Positions 1 through 12,152 of a DNA stretch of 64,000 nucleotides are shown one piece after another (within the stretch, counting starts at the first letter, position 1; the number at the start of each line of letters is the position of its first letter). Below the pieces are notes generated by a model that saw nothing but the letters and a program-made list of their open reading frames with translations, was not told the origin of the DNA and ran no database searches. The DNA is from Calendula officinalis. Its lineage: Eukaryota > Streptophyta > Magnoliopsida > Asterales > Asteraceae. A program made the position numbers and the translations under genes. The stretch lies in contig OY970825.1 in NCBI GenBank assembly GCA_963853835.1, forward strand, positions 27,094,835 to 27,158,834. Direction: 5' to 3'.

Positions 1-114
1 AAAAAAAGTTTATGGACAAAAAGCCAGAAAACCCAAGACCACAGGGACAATTTATGAAATTTACCCTAAATGTTTTGTCCTGAATTTACCATTTGTCATC
101 TTTTGTTATTGTAG

Positions 115-672
115 CCCGTTAGCAGAGAAATTATAACCGCTCAAGGCCCGTTCCTCCAAACCAGTAAATTTGAAGAAAATGCAATTTCTTATATTCCTCC
201 TAAAGAAGACACATGCAGCAGTAGCAACGTTGCATTGCAATCAAATAGTGACAATAATTCCGATACGGGCATTATTATAAGAAGCCGACAACCGCAACGG
301 GCCACTAATGGGCCAAACTTTAGTACCCAAGGAACTGCACCGAGAAGAATCCGTTTGCAGATGACAGGGCCCGTTAAGACACATAGCGTGCCAGAGGTTG
401 GTTTTCTTGTTTTTTTTAATCTTAAGAAAAATGAAGTTTTTTTAAGAAGGCAACCAAAGTTATTCAGCTTTTTTAATTAAAATTGGATTTCACAGGAGAA
501 TGAAGCAAATCATAGGCCGACTACTATCTCGAAACATAATGGAGAAGATTATAATTCGAAGATGAAGCCAAAAGCCGGTTTTCTTCTAGGCTTTCGGGTT
601 CATATTCATAAGGTGCTTTTAGTTGTCAGCTTATGTGTAGGAATAGCTAGTTTATGGAAAATTTTAATTTAA
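115..672 (+). CDS. Membrane-tethered NAC transcription factor, 3' end only
   Basis: Two terminal exons are visible, 115..396 and 496..672, joined in phase 0 across a GT-AG intron. The DNA-binding NAC domain lies upstream, outside the window. The visible part is a low-complexity regulatory tail that contains GIIIRSRQPQ and TAPRRIRLQ, short motifs typical of the C-terminal region of NTL-type NAC proteins. It ends in a hydrophobic helix (VLLVVSLCVGIASLWKILI) directly before the stop, with basic residues on its N-terminal side. Known of the family: such factors are held at the ER or plasma membrane by this helix and released by proteolysis under stress. The acceptor at 113-114 follows a T-rich tract, and upstream sequence looks intronic. 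The family call is good; which NTL member it is cannot be decided here. Confidence 0.82.
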
Positions 673-1530
673 TAACGAATTATGTAGCGGGAAAACTGAC
701 GGGTTTTTTTTGTGTGAATTATAGTAGATTTAGAGCGGGTGGGAATAACGGTTATTATGTTCATATAACGTATCTATCTATTAACCTTTGTGTTATAAAT
801 TTTTGTTTGATATCTGGTGTGTTTGTGTCCGTTGAATGAATATGTTATGCTGCCTTTCTCGCTTTAGATGTAGAGTGGTTCTTGATTCTGGCTTTTGTAA
901 AAGGTTAGATTAGGCACACAGAAAGAAAAGAAAAGAAAAGGTTGAAAAGGTAACAATTATTGATCTTAGAAAGATAACTACAACTTTTTCCCATGCAATC
1001 ACATTGCTCTCTATTTCATGAATATTGCAAATAACAATTTGATCCTGGTCTTTTTGGTTTCAGAATTGGAATTTGATAATTTAGAGTTTAATGTATCTTC
1101 ATACAAGTATTAGTCAAGGTTGATAATGTAGTCTTTGGTTCTAACCCATGTTAAACACAAAACAACCAAAACCATTTTTTGAGTCTGGTTCTTAGTTCTT
1201 GTTTTATGTATAAACCCACCATTTTAGAAGGGTTTACAAAAACTTCAATTCTTAACCTAACACACCAATATTCTAAGTCTTGAATAACTAAAACAATCCG
1301 ATGAGACCTATAAAAACATAACAAAACAATCATCATTCCTATGATACAAGTCTGATATCTTCAGCCAAGGATAAATTTCAAAAAACTCGTTGAACAAAAC
1401 AGTAACACTTGATAATTAAGTAAAACAACAATCCTTGTTATGAAAACTAATTTAAATCAAGTAGCTAAAGACCTTCAAGGATAAAATTGAAAAAACATGT
1501 ATGGAAAAGAGCAGAGCAGAACAGATATTA
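673..1530. other. Convergent intergenic spacer (3' UTRs)
   Basis: Space between the stop of the NAC factor (+) and the stop of the NAC-alpha gene (-). It should hold both 3' UTRs. No further coding segment, RNA gene or clear repeat was seen. Confidence 0.6.
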
Positions 1531-2818
1531 TCAAGTAGTGAGTTCCATGATAGCACTGACAATGTCGCCACTGTGAGTCTTGAGAGCCTTAACCGCCTTA
1601 CTCCTTGAAACACCCGCTTGAGTCATCACCAGATCAATGTCACGTGCCTCCACACCTGTCTCATCAATTTCTTCCTCTTCTTCATCAGCCTGAATTGCTG
1701 CAGCCTGTGAAATGTCCGTTTTGCCCATCACCGAACCCATGTCAGGCATTCTGAACTGCTGGGCAGCCTGTGTTTGAAGCTGTGAACTCAAGTCTTCGAT
1801 TTTGGCTTCACCAAATATCACATAGGTTTCAGAGTTTGGGCTTTTAAATACATCAGGCTTTGAGATGAAAAACATGATCTGTTGTATAAAACAAAAATCT
1901 TGTTATTTAACAAATTTATAATTGAATAGAAAAACTGGCTTACATTTTTCGCTCTTTTGATAGTGACCCTGCTAACACCAACAACAGGTTTCATTCCCAG
2001 CTTCAACATTGCCTTTCGACTCTTCTTCTCACTCCTGCTTTGCTTTGAACTCTCACTTCCAGCTGAATTCCATTATCAAATCGTCAATATATATAATATC
2101 AAAGTGTTTTAAAACACTAACTCAATTACTCTAAGGATATAAAAACAAATGTTCCACATACAGATTATATAACTTACTAAATACTAATCCACCAAAAATC
2201 ATCATAATTTACAACAATAAACCAGCGAATCAACCTTAATTGAACCGAAAAACCCTAATTAAGAGCTAAACGAAAACAATAAATACCACTTTATTTACCA
2301 AAGTGCACGGAATTTAGGGGTTATTAGAGGGCTTATATAAGTCATACTTAAAGAGCGTATTTAAGCTTATAAGCCCTCTAAATAAGTTTTACCAAACAAC
2401 CCCTTAGCATACTAACCACCACCATAAACCCTACAAACAAACCGTAAGCTATCAATTAATACGAATCCAAAAAGACAACTATAAATTAACAACAATCAAT
2501 CAACTTAGGTGAAGTAGATCATAGAGAAAAACTACTTATTTGCAAAAATGAACAAACAAAATCACCAACTTAGCTACCTAAAGCACCATCCTCCTCATCA
2601 TCGTCGGAATCCACGTCATCATCGTTATGGTCGTCTTCCTCCTTAACATCCTCAACGACACCTTCAACGACTGGAATCTCTTCCTTCTGTATAATCAGCG
2701 CTAGATTACGTCAGTGCCATGTACGAAAGAATGAATAGAAATAGATAGGAATTAGAGCAATTAAAAGTACCTCAATCTTCTTCTCGGATTCAATTTCTTC
2801 GACGACGGGGCCCGGCAT
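1531..2818 (-). CDS. NACA: Nascent polypeptide-associated complex subunit alpha
   Basis: Four exons on the minus strand: 2771..2818, 2578..2686, 1944..2062 and 1531..1878, all with GT-AG junctions and a continuous frame of 207 residues. That is the usual length for plant NAC-alpha. It starts MPGPVVEEIESEKK, followed by an acidic stretch. The NAC domain follows (SRKAMLKLGMKPVVGVSRVTIKRAKN, broken here as KKSRKAMLKLGMK / VVGVSRVTIKRAKN, then IMFFISKPDVFKSP). The C-terminal UBA domain includes ARDIDLVMTQAGVSRSKAV and ends MELTT. Known role: with the beta subunit (BTF3) it binds nascent chains at the ribosome exit tunnel and limits mistargeting to the ER. The ATG is the first one in a good context and opens the conserved N-terminus. 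Intron 2 (2063..2577) carries a small MITE. No defect was seen, so this looks like a working gene. Confidence 0.95.
2316..2404. repeat. Short MITE inside a NAC-alpha intron
   Basis: About 89 bp with imperfect inverted ends. AGGGGTTATTAGAGGGCTTATA on the left is mirrored by TATAAGCCCTCTAAATAAG...AACCCCTT on the right. A hAT-like MITE is likely; the target duplication is not clear. Confidence 0.45.
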
Positions 2819-3713
2819 GTTTAACGGTGACGGTGGGTGTACGACGGAGGTTGTGGGTGAAGTGGATAACAAATGGTGTGTGTTGTATGGTCATATTAGA
2901 GATGCGGATTTTACTCTTTAGGGTTACTCTTTTTGTTGGGCTTTTCAGTTATTAGGCCAAGCCCAACTGAAATCAACATCTGTAATTAGATAAAAGAGTT
3001 ATTTGCCCAGAAAAATTTCTCTTTTTGCAAAAAGAAAATGTTAATTAAACTATATAGCATGTTGGTGTCAATGGGCCACGAAATTAATGGAATAGTATTC
3101 CAATTCATTATGTAAGAATAAGACTTGAAGGGGCTGCTGAGGATTATGGCCGCCGGCCGGCAAATGATGTTGATCATTGACCCATAATATGATTAGGTAA
3201 CCAAATTTGACATAATAACACCATAATAGGAAGAGTCAAAGAGATAGACAAGAAATTAAGAGTACATATTGATGTCCATTACATTATTGGAACCTAAAAA
3301 GTCTTTCGTCTAGCAGTATGGTGTATTGTCTTCTATCCTTGTGGTTTAAAGTTCAAATTTCATAGTGAAAATATGTAGTTATTAGTACTACTGTTTAAAA
3401 AAAAACGAAATGAGAGTAGAAGTGTTTATCTTAGAAGTTGGAACTCTTGAACATGGTGTTTTTGCATAGCTAGTTACATTAACATACAGTGTATTTTGTA
3501 CTAGCTAATTTATTTTTAGTGAGCAGTAATTTGTATAATTAGTGATATTAACATACTATATATTTTGTACTTATGTGCAAATTACTGCTTATTAAAAATA
3601 AATAAAATATTACACATGTCACCGAGAAAAACAATAATAAGGCACGTAGAAACTTTAAGGAAATGTTTTAGCAAAACTAACTAACTACAGTGATAGCTTT
3701 AACTTTTATTAAT

Positions 3714-3745
<32 letters not shown>

Positions 3746-4764
3746 GCAAAATAGCTAGAAGGTAGAACTAGAAATATGCAAAATAACATAAACGAACAAA
3801 CGAGATAGGTAAATTTATTTGAAATGATTTTAAAAGGTATTATGATTGTTTTTAGTATTAAAATAGTTTCAGATTTTTTTAAAGCTGCTTCAGTTAGCTT
3901 CTAGCTTGTTTGGGATCATTTTATTTAAAGTAAAAGCTAAAATCTCTAATATCAAAACAAAACTTTTATTTTAAAATTGATTTATTTTTCAAATCTATAA
4001 AACCTAGAAGCTCCTAAAAACTTGTCTCAAACAACCCCTGAACTTAACATGTATAAGAAAACCGGTTTTAATTTTGGTTTGGGACCGGTTTCAATATCGT
4101 CGAATCGAATCAGTTCGCGGACTAATGAACTGGTCGAGAGGTTTAGGATGATGAACCGGTTTAAAAACCTTTTCTTTTTGTTAACCTACACGTTAAATTG
4201 GTTTAAACACCAAATTTCGATGGAAACCCACTCTGAATCCGATCTGAACTGGTTTCAATCAAATACATACTCTACTCCACTAAACCGTGTGTGTTTAATA
4301 AGGTCCAACAAACAACAGTGTAGAAATAAATGCAGTAAAGAAAGTCCAACGACTTGTGTACATTTTTTATTTGATAATAGTAACTGAACTAAAAAATATT
4401 TATTGTCGACTGCGGAAAGAAAATGTAGAGAGTAATGCATAAACTATTACGAGTACTTTTCTGATAGTAAAAATAATACTCCAAATTGCAAGAGTGTAGA
4501 TATACACCAAATCTCAAACATTAATCGAATGGAAACATACAACAAAGGCTTTTGAAACAGACTTTAGGCCTAATACGTACGTCATAATATTAAAAACATA
4601 ATTCACAAAGCAAAAAAATAAATCAACTAATTAACATTGACTTCTCATTAAGTTCAAGCTTAAATTTATTCCCTTATTATTTGCTTAAAAATAGTAAAAT
4701 ATCATATAATACTAAAATTAATGTGCATAAATATTGATGCATTTTGGGATGGACGATTATATAG
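2819..4764. other. Intergenic region with minor repeats
   Basis: The divergent upstream side of the NAC-alpha gene, extending to the 3' end of the oxygenase gene. It holds a possible SINE near 3298-3405, a 26-base poly-T run at 3720-3745, and an ACCGGTT-rich patch at about 4055-4260 like one at 55.8-56.0 kb. No supported gene: the short open frame at 4022-4387 falls within the repeat-like patch and resembles nothing I know. Confidence 0.5.
3298..3405 (+). repeat. Possible tRNA-derived SINE relic
   Basis: A tRNA-like promoter arrangement: an A-box-like TAGCAGTATGG near 3312 and a B-box-like GTTCAAATTTC near 3350, ending in an A-rich tail at about 3397-3405. The match is weak and there is no clear target duplication. 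Confidence 0.25.
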
Positions 4765-7700
4765 CTAGTTTTTGAAGAATTCTAGGCAATGTTCTTGATC
4801 CAGATTTCGACTCCAAAACTTCTTGTAGTACTCTGTGTATGTAAAGTTTTTGAAAACAGGTTTTGATCCATCTTTGATTAACTCCTTAGGCGCACTTAGG
4901 ATCGAATCGTTACAAGGACATAAAAATGATGCTATTGACATTCTTGGGTTGTCTGAGTTTACCACGGCGCGGTGCCACACACTCTTGTATTCACCATTAC
5001 TCACCGCCTATTAAAAAAAAGTTCAATAAGCTAGTTAGCATCATATATAGTTGCTTAACACATTGTGAATCCATGACAAAATTTAATGAAATATACATAT
5101 AAGTACCTCTAGTTGGTCACCAATGTTGATAACAAATGCATTGGGGTATGGTTTAAGGGCTAGCCATTTGCCATCTTTTAGGACTTGAAGTCCCGACACA
5201 AGTGTGTCCTGGAGGAGGATGGTTAGTGCGTTAGGGTCTGTATGACCAGGCAACCCGTATGTTAACTCAGGTTCTGGACACACCGGATAGTGGTTGATGG
5301 CCATGTGTTGACCTTGGTATCCTAATATTGTGTTCATTCGTTCTTTTTCTAAACCTAAACTTTCTGATATAAATTCCAATATTCGCATCCCTAATTCCCG
5401 TACTGCCGTACAATAAATTCCAACGTCTTTCCTGAATTACAACCATTGTGTAAGGATTAGCCAACTAATTAACAAAATAGTTGAATGTACCAAATTCCAT
5501 TATTTAAACTTATAAGTATAACCAATCTATATCAAAAAGTGAGATTATATAGCTTCATACTAATGAATTATGAAAGAAAATTAATGAATTCTACATGTCA
5601 CTAGTAGTAGCAGCATTCAATATATTTTTCAAATATAAAATTTTAAATAAATATGAATACAAAATGGATGATCCGTAGGACGTATTTGCATTTAGAAGCA
5701 ATCATGACTTCATGAGTTGTGTAACATGTAGATATTATTATATTAATTGGAGTGATGAGTTGCGTTAAAGGAGCTCCATTATTTTTACGAAGTCCCAAGG
5801 AACAAATCTCAACCACTGATCAATAAGGTCTAATGGCCAAGATTAATCATATATTTTATACATTGAGGGGTATTTTGGTCATTTTTTTAAATACAAATAT
5901 TTTTTATTTATTTTTATTTTTTTATTATTTTTATTATTAAGGGGTATTTTGATCATTTGACACTTCAAAAAATATTCGCTTTTTTATAAAAAAAAATTTA
6001 AATTTTTAATTTTAATATATTTTATTAAAAACTAATATTTATTTGATAATTACGTGTATAAGTTAAGGGTAGTGATTTTGGGACCACACAAATTACTTCA
6101 CCTACCACGACCACTGCTTTACAGTATTTGTAAAATATGCTTTAAATGTTGTACAGTGTGGTAGGTGAAATAATTTATGTGGTCTCAAAATCACTACCCA
6201 TAACTTAATCACATGTGAATTTAGTGTAAAATCACATGTGATTTTATATTCAATCACATTTGATTTTTAGTTCAGTCACGTGTGATTAAGTATACAATCA
6301 CATTATGTGTTATTAAAAATAATATTTTTTTAAAAAAAATAATAATAATAAATAAAAAAAATTAGAAAATAAAATTTCTAAAACAAAAAATAATAAAAAT
6401 AATTTTTTTTAATGACCAAAATACCCCTTAATTATAAAATAAAAAAACAGAAAAATAAAAAATAAAAGACAAAAAAAGATCGAAATTTGTTTAATTGCCA
6501 AATGACCAAAAAACTCTTTATGTATAAATAAGATGATTAATTTTAACTATTAAAATTTATTAATTAATAATTAATATTTATTTTCAGAATTTAATGAAAG
6601 TAATAGATTTCCTTAAACTCTTGAGTGACATCCTATTCCTACTTAAATGTCTCCATTTCTCAACCAACCCGGCAAAAGTCGATCGGAAGTTTACTATTTG
6701 ACAAAGGGGCGCGTTAGCGGCATAAGAGTGAGTAAACAGATCAGATGTAGCGATAGAAAAGAGAAATGATATTTAGTCCTACCATTTAGACCTACTCATA
6801 AGCCTACCCACTTGATAGGATGACATGTGTATTCCACTAATTCCCTCTCCTAATATTATCCCTTGATTTTGACACATATCTTCATCTAATGAATAGGCCT
6901 ATGAGTAGGTCTAAATACCATTACTCTTCTCAAAAATTAATTTGGGTGACATCAACGCGGGGTATATGTTATGACATCAGCATACCGCGTTAGGGGATGG
7001 CCCACTAACTGCAAAATCATTTATGAGATGTACACTCTACTCCTCACCCTGTCTACACGTTCTTCTTAAAATTAAATTTTATATAGTATTCAATTTAACT
7101 TAAAAATCAGTATTTGTCTTGCTATTTATCTTACTTATTATCTTATCAATTTTATTATAATAAATGTTAAAATTAAAAAATAATATAAAAGAATAAGGAA
7201 CTAGACATATCAAATTGAACAATATATAAACAAATAAGTAGACACAAATATTAAGAAATAATATTCCTCTTTAATTTACTGGTTTTAAAAAATAGTAGCT
7301 TAAATTTGGAGATATTCATTATTTTATAAATGTTATTTATACTTGACTAATAATTATATCTTAGCTTTTCATACCAATGGTGATAGTAAAGCTTTGTACC
7401 CATATGATGAGATATAGAATCATAAAACACTAAATCAGTGTCTCATAAAATATTCAATAATAGATTTAAAATTTAATGGTTTTGAAAGTAAATTTAGTAG
7501 AAATAATTTTTACAGTGTTTGATACTCCATGGAGATAAAAAGAGTGTGATATGACATCAACACAATTACATCACATGTTGAGTAGACAATACACTATTAA
7601 TTTGATTAAATGCTTGATGTCGGCATTTGCCACAAATTCAAGATCAACCTAGATGTGGACGTACGGTCAGACTTTATAAAAAAAGTTACATAAAAACTAG

Positions 7701-8918
7701 TTTTTTTGTTATTATTATAGTTAATTATTGGAAAATTGAAATCCACATATAAAAAATAATTGCTACTTGTGTAATTAACATTTTTAGTATTATTGTTTCA
7801 CCTGAATATATAAAATAACATTAAAATGGGGTCCATTGGGATACTAAATACATACAATATAATATAAAAGATTCTAAACCGGTCTAATGATCGACATTAA
7901 TTTCTAATTAATTGTTGTATGTGAATATAACTAACTACAAAAGCTAATCAAAGTCAAACACGTTTAATATGGGATAATTAAGTCGTATAACATCAACAAT
8001 ATTATATAATTTATAATTTAAAAAATGTTGCAAGAACTAGAACTCAAATAGGGTTAGAGTACGTGGTAGACTTTGGCATCTCGGTTGGAATAAGTGAGTG
8101 GAAGGTAACATATATGTGCCATTATTTCTTAAAATCCTTTTAGTTTAATTAATATGAAAAAAGATTTTTAATGTAATACATGGATACTTATATCATATCA
8201 CTCATACTTTGCCCAATGTATCCTTGAAAATAATTTTTATATTTTGGGAAGGAATATAATTATCTACATTTACTAGATATCTCATTTAAAGGTAGTACGT
8301 GATATCATTGAAATGCATGTTGAAAGCAAAGTTATAGTAAACACGAAGGCCATTAATTAGATTAGATTGAGATGATGGAGTAATTACTTGAATTGAGGAG
8401 GATTAGAAGGCCATTCGTGACTGTATTGATCTAACGGATAACAATGAAGACGAAGATAATCTCTCCAATTATGAACTTGTTCTTTGTTAACATTGAAACT
8501 TGTGGATAACCTCATTGTCTTTGAGGTGTCCTCAGAATACAATTTCATCTTCTCTTCAACCGGCAACTTAAAAAATTCACCGCCTACTTGTTGCATTTTC
8601 TCCACTACTTCATCCGCTACACCGTGATTTATTACCTAACAATAAATCAAAACTAATTAACTAACTGTATATATGTTCGCTGGTGATCATATATATATGG
8701 AGAGAGAGAAAAAAGAAAACCTGAAAAAAACCGTAACGGCGACAAGCATCGCCGATTTGCTGGCTTATTAGACATCGGTCAGCACCACCGATGTCGATGA
8801 CCGGAACGTCGTCGCAATCGGAGACTTGAGATAGGTTAGGTCTATCATTGACCGGACGGATGTAGCCCTCGGGTAAAGATGTGTATCGGATTCCACTAGA
8901 GATAACTTTAGCGGCCAT
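4765..8918 (-). CDS. DMR6: DMR6/DLO-type 2-oxoglutarate-Fe(II) dioxygenase
   Basis: Four exons: 8721..8918, 8388..8635, 5107..5431 and 4765..5007, giving 337 residues; the family is usually about 340. The N-terminal DIOX_N part includes SSGIRYTSLPEGYIRP, VPVIDIGG and RRYGFFQVINHGV. The double-stranded beta-helix core follows with GLPGHTDPNALTILLQD. The iron ligands are H212, D214 and H269, and the 2-oxoglutarate residues are R279 and S281 (NPRMS). The C-terminus YYKKFWSRNLDQEHCLEFF is characteristic of DMR6 and DLO proteins. Known role: salicylic acid 5-hydroxylation (some members 3-hydroxylation) and negative control of immunity. All catalytic residues and splice sites are present. The unusual point is intron 2 (5432..8387), which is about 3 kb and MITE-filled. 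Paralogue assignment (DMR6, DLO1 or DLO2) needs a tree. Confidence 0.92.
6059..6207. repeat. MITE in intron 2 of the oxygenase gene
   Basis: About 149 bp with long near-perfect inverted ends. TAAGTTAAGGGTAGTGATTT at the left returns as AAATCACTACCCATAACTTA at the right, and the inner arms (ACTTCACCTACCAC / GTGGTAGGTGAAATA) also pair. Confidence 0.75.
6757..6935. repeat. Second MITE in intron 2 of the oxygenase gene
   Basis: Inverted ends: GAAATGATATTTAG...TAGACCTACTCATAAG on the left pairs with CCTATGAGTAGGTCTAAATACCATTACTCTTC on the right, broken here as CCTATGAGTAGGTCTA / AATACCATTACTC. The unpaired centre is about 80 bp. Confidence 0.6.
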
Positions 8919-9008
8919 GTGGTTGCCGGAGGGAATGGGATTTGAGGGACCAAATGGGAGATTCTGTATAAGTGAAGGTGGTAATTGCTCGGAAAGTGAG
9001 CTGCATGT

Positions 9009-9021
9009 GGGTATATATATA
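9009..9021 (-). promoter_or_regulatory. TATA box of the oxygenase gene
   Basis: The minus strand reads ATTATATATATACCC about 95-105 bp upstream of the ATG at 8918, leaving a short 5' UTR of plausible length. Placement is inferred from spacing only. Confidence 0.5.
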
Positions 9022-9139
9022 ATGAGTATGTACACATGGTTTTATCATCTTAATTAACGTGTAGAGTTTGAGAGACGGCAGTTGTAATTCCAAAATTACC
9101 CCTCATATCACATCTAGCTTCACAAGTTGGTGTAGATTA

Positions 9140-9800
9140 ACTGACCATCAAGAGAAACCTTAAGGCTTTCCTTCACAAGGTTTCGGGTTCGAGTCTTGCT
9201 GAATGTTTTTCTTCAGGTGAATAAGTGGTGGAGTTTATTCCCTATAGCCTATAGGTGGAGGTAGGGTTGTTAACGAGTCGAGCTTTTAACGAGCTATTCG
9301 AGCTCGAGCCTATATTAATTTGATCTCGAGTCGAGCTCGAATATAAAACAATACTCGATTAATTTCACGAGTCGAGCCTAATAATTTAATATTCGATTCG
9401 GCTCTTGACGAGCCGATCTTAACAAGTCAAACAAGTGTTTTATACAATAAGTACAAGTGTTGATACAATAAGTACAAGTATATACATATATTATATAAGG
9501 TTGTCAATGAATCGAGTAATTAACGAGCTTTTCGAGTTGGTAAATTGATTCATTTCAAAAATTATGGAATCATATACGAGTCCGAGCTCGAGCTCGAACA
9601 CTATATAAATATTCGAGCTTGAGCTCGAGCCCTCGAGCCGAGTAAAAATTAAAAGAGTCGAGCCCAAATTTTCTGATATTTGACTCGACTCGAATCGTTA
9701 ACATCCTTAAGTGAGGATTAATTTGAGAGAAGACATACTGTCCATTGTGGATGTCAATGTGTAGGTTCGAACTATTAACTTAGTAACTGGACGTTAAAAA
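9140..9800 (+). repeat. SINE-like element split by a nested MITE
   Basis: The left part (about 9140-9261) has a B-box-like GGTTTCGGGTTCGAGTC near 9179. A second segment after the nested element (9710-9800) contains GTGTAGGTTCGAAC. The intervening 9262..9709 is a separate TIR element, so the flanks may once have been continuous. This assignment rests on box motifs only. Confidence 0.3.
9262..9709. repeat. hAT-like TIR element rich in GAGCTCGAGC
   Basis: The 19-base ends match with three mismatches: TAGGGTTGTTAACGAGTCG at the left, and the reverse complement of the right end TAAGGATGTTAACGATTCG. The interior repeats GAGCTCGAGC words and contains a second, degraded copy of the left end near 9500. 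Flanks (GGTGGAGG / AGTGAGGA) could be a decayed 8-bp duplication. Confidence 0.6.
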
Positions 9801-9969
9801 AAAGATTATATCTAGCTTGTACAAAGCTTGGTTATCATTTGTCAAGATCTCCATCTTAGAATTTTTAAAATTTAAAAAAGTCATTATTTTGATCAATAAA
9901 AACGTGTAGCTAGATCAACACCCTAAAATGTAATTCTACAGTAACCTAATATTTTAATATAGATTCACG

Positions 9970-10373
9970 AAAGGTTCTAAATAACGCAAGGCGCGGCGTG
10001 GCGGCACCATCGAGCCTCAAGACATGGCGAGCCATGGCGAGACATGACGTTTTTCAAGGCGTGACTTAAGGCGGCAAATTTGTATATAAATTATAATTTA
10101 TAACATAGTTAATCAATTGTTTTCTTCATTTTCGACCTACACAACGATTCTTATAACTAAATAACTATATATATACCTATAAATATGGCTTATATAACTC
10201 AATATCTTTAATACGCTTAAAAAACAGCTTATGACGGGTAAAAATGAGTCAAGTTGGACCTTAACATATGCCAAGCCTTAACGTCCAAGCTTTGGACCAA
10301 GGCGTGGCGGCATGGTCAAGCCTTAAGCCTTTTCGAGACATGGCGAAACCAAGGCGGGTTTTTTAGAACTATG
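9970..10373. repeat. hAT MITE with an 8-bp target duplication
   Basis: The element is bounded by GATTCACG at 9962-9969 and again at 10374-10381, a perfect 8-bp duplication as made by hAT transposases. Ends: AAAGGTTCTAAATAAC at the left, and CATAGTTCTAAAAAAC as the reverse complement of the right. The interior carries repeated GGCGTGGCG and GACATGGCGA words. Confidence 0.8.
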
Positions 10374-11486
10374 GATTCACGTGCTTGAGTTGTATTGCAA
10401 ACATACAAATTGAATTTGTCGATCGTACACTCATTTTTACATGCACCAGAGAAGACGATGGACAAAACAAGTAAACAACTATTAAATACCCCTCTAAAAA
10501 ATGCCCAATTTTTGGCTTATTTTAAGAAAATTTACACATACACAACTACTAAATTACCCTCCGAAAAATGGAATTAAAAACGGTCCTTGTTCAAATTACT
10601 CAGGAAAAAAATGAGCGTTTATACCCTAATATACAAACACCTAGAAATATATATACAATGGAGTAAATGTGAAAAGCCTTTTGGTAGGTAAATGTCGATT
10701 AAGTTAGAAACCTACCTTAGATGGTGGCAATAAATTAATAGTTCATAACGAACTACTTATATGAAATTGAATGTCAACACTGGTCAAGATTAATACAGAA
10801 ATTCTTTTGCTTAATTTTTTTGTTATGAAGTGAAAACTAGTGACCGGATTAAAAGTTTAGAATCGTGCTACAATGTTAGTGAAGCAAATTATGACCTTGT
10901 AGAGTAAGTACTAAGGCTGTAGTTAATTAGCACTAAGCTAATTTGATACTGGTTTCCACTAATCTCATATATGATGATAAAGTCAAAAATCAACTGGCAT
11001 ACTTGAACCAAAATTGAATACAATTCAGGTCAAACTATGACATGCTAATTTATCTCTATCTTATCCAAATATTAAAAGTTAGGATATATATTTGGATATG
11101 CAATTACGCATGAGTCTACGTGTATGCTATAAAGACGAACGGATGTTTGAAAATTTAAAATCGAATGAAGACAAATGGCCGGTAAAATCACATACGTGAA
11201 TTTGTGTATCAAAATTTCCCACAATAGTTAATCCAACATTTGTGTATTGGTTTTTCTAAGCAAATGTTTATGTATTTCTAAGTTGTCACAACTCACAAGG
11301 TTTTTTGTGTTTATCTGTCTAAAATGTCATGTGACATGTCATCAAAAGGCATCATCTAAATTAATGAGTTAAATTTAGCCAATCAACTTTATTTGAATTT
11401 AATTAGACGAAAAAGCACATCATTCTACTAAGACTATTTGTAATGTGGTATGGTCAATCACTTGGGGCGGTTGGCTATGGTACGGC
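10374..11486. other. Intergenic, nothing recognised
   Basis: AT-rich sequence without a credible coding segment, RNA gene or clear repeat structure. Confidence 0.5.
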
Positions 11487-12152
11487 CGTAGGGGTGTTCA
11501 AAGATAACCGAAAAAACGGGTAACCGAAAATATATCCGATATCCGAAATCCGGATACCCGAAAATCCGGGTACCCGAAAATCCGGATACCCGGATTTCGG
11601 GTAACCGGTTTCCGGGTATCAAATACGGGTAGTGTTTTTCTAAAAAACCGGGTAATTGGGTACCCGGTACCCGAATTTTATTTTTCCAACTTATTTTTAT
11701 ATATTTTTTTATATTATTATTAGACATTAATTATCATTAGATATGGACATATGATTGGCTCATTTTGACAAATGTATAAAATTTAAAACCCTATCTCAAT
11801 TCTCACGTACAAACCATCAAATTCTTACCTCCGTCGTTGAATCATGGTTTTGAATCATTGGATGTCTTTAAAGATTTGGTCAGATTCATTACTAGTAACG
11901 ATTTTTCTTTAAAGAAAATAATAACGAAAATTTTTAATAACAAATTTATTAATAAGATTTAAAGAAATTAAATATATAAACAATGGCGACTTCTGTTTAT
12001 GTAATTTTTGTGACAAAGAAATTATATTTCCGGGTACCGGGTACCCGAAAACTGGGTATCCGAAAATCCGGGTACCCGAAAACCGGGTACCCGAAAATTC
12101 GGGTACTGATACGGGTACCAAAATCTACTACCCGAATTTTTGGGTATCCCTA
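11487..12152. repeat. hAT-like element with CGGGTAnCCG-rich ends
   Basis: Both ends are dense in ACCCGGTA/CGGGTAACCG words in opposite orientation, around an AT-rich centre of about 350 bp. It starts TAGGGGTGTTCAAAG and ends ATCCCTA. The flanks GGTACGGC (11479-11486) and GGTACGGG (12153-12160) agree at 7 of 8 positions, consistent with a hAT target duplication. Open frames in it are repeat artefacts. Confidence 0.6.

Noticed and set aside
4022..4387. 121-codon open frame
   Set aside because: It lies in an ACCGGTT-rich repeat-like patch, has no family resemblance and no gene context.
9179..9196. Possible tRNA gene (GGTTTCGGGTTCGAGTC B-box)
   Set aside because: No cloverleaf or acceptor stem can be drawn around it; a SINE relic fits better.
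11458..12121. Two minus-strand open frames rich in GTR/GYP
   Set aside because: Products of CGGGTA-type repeats at the ends of a hAT-like element.
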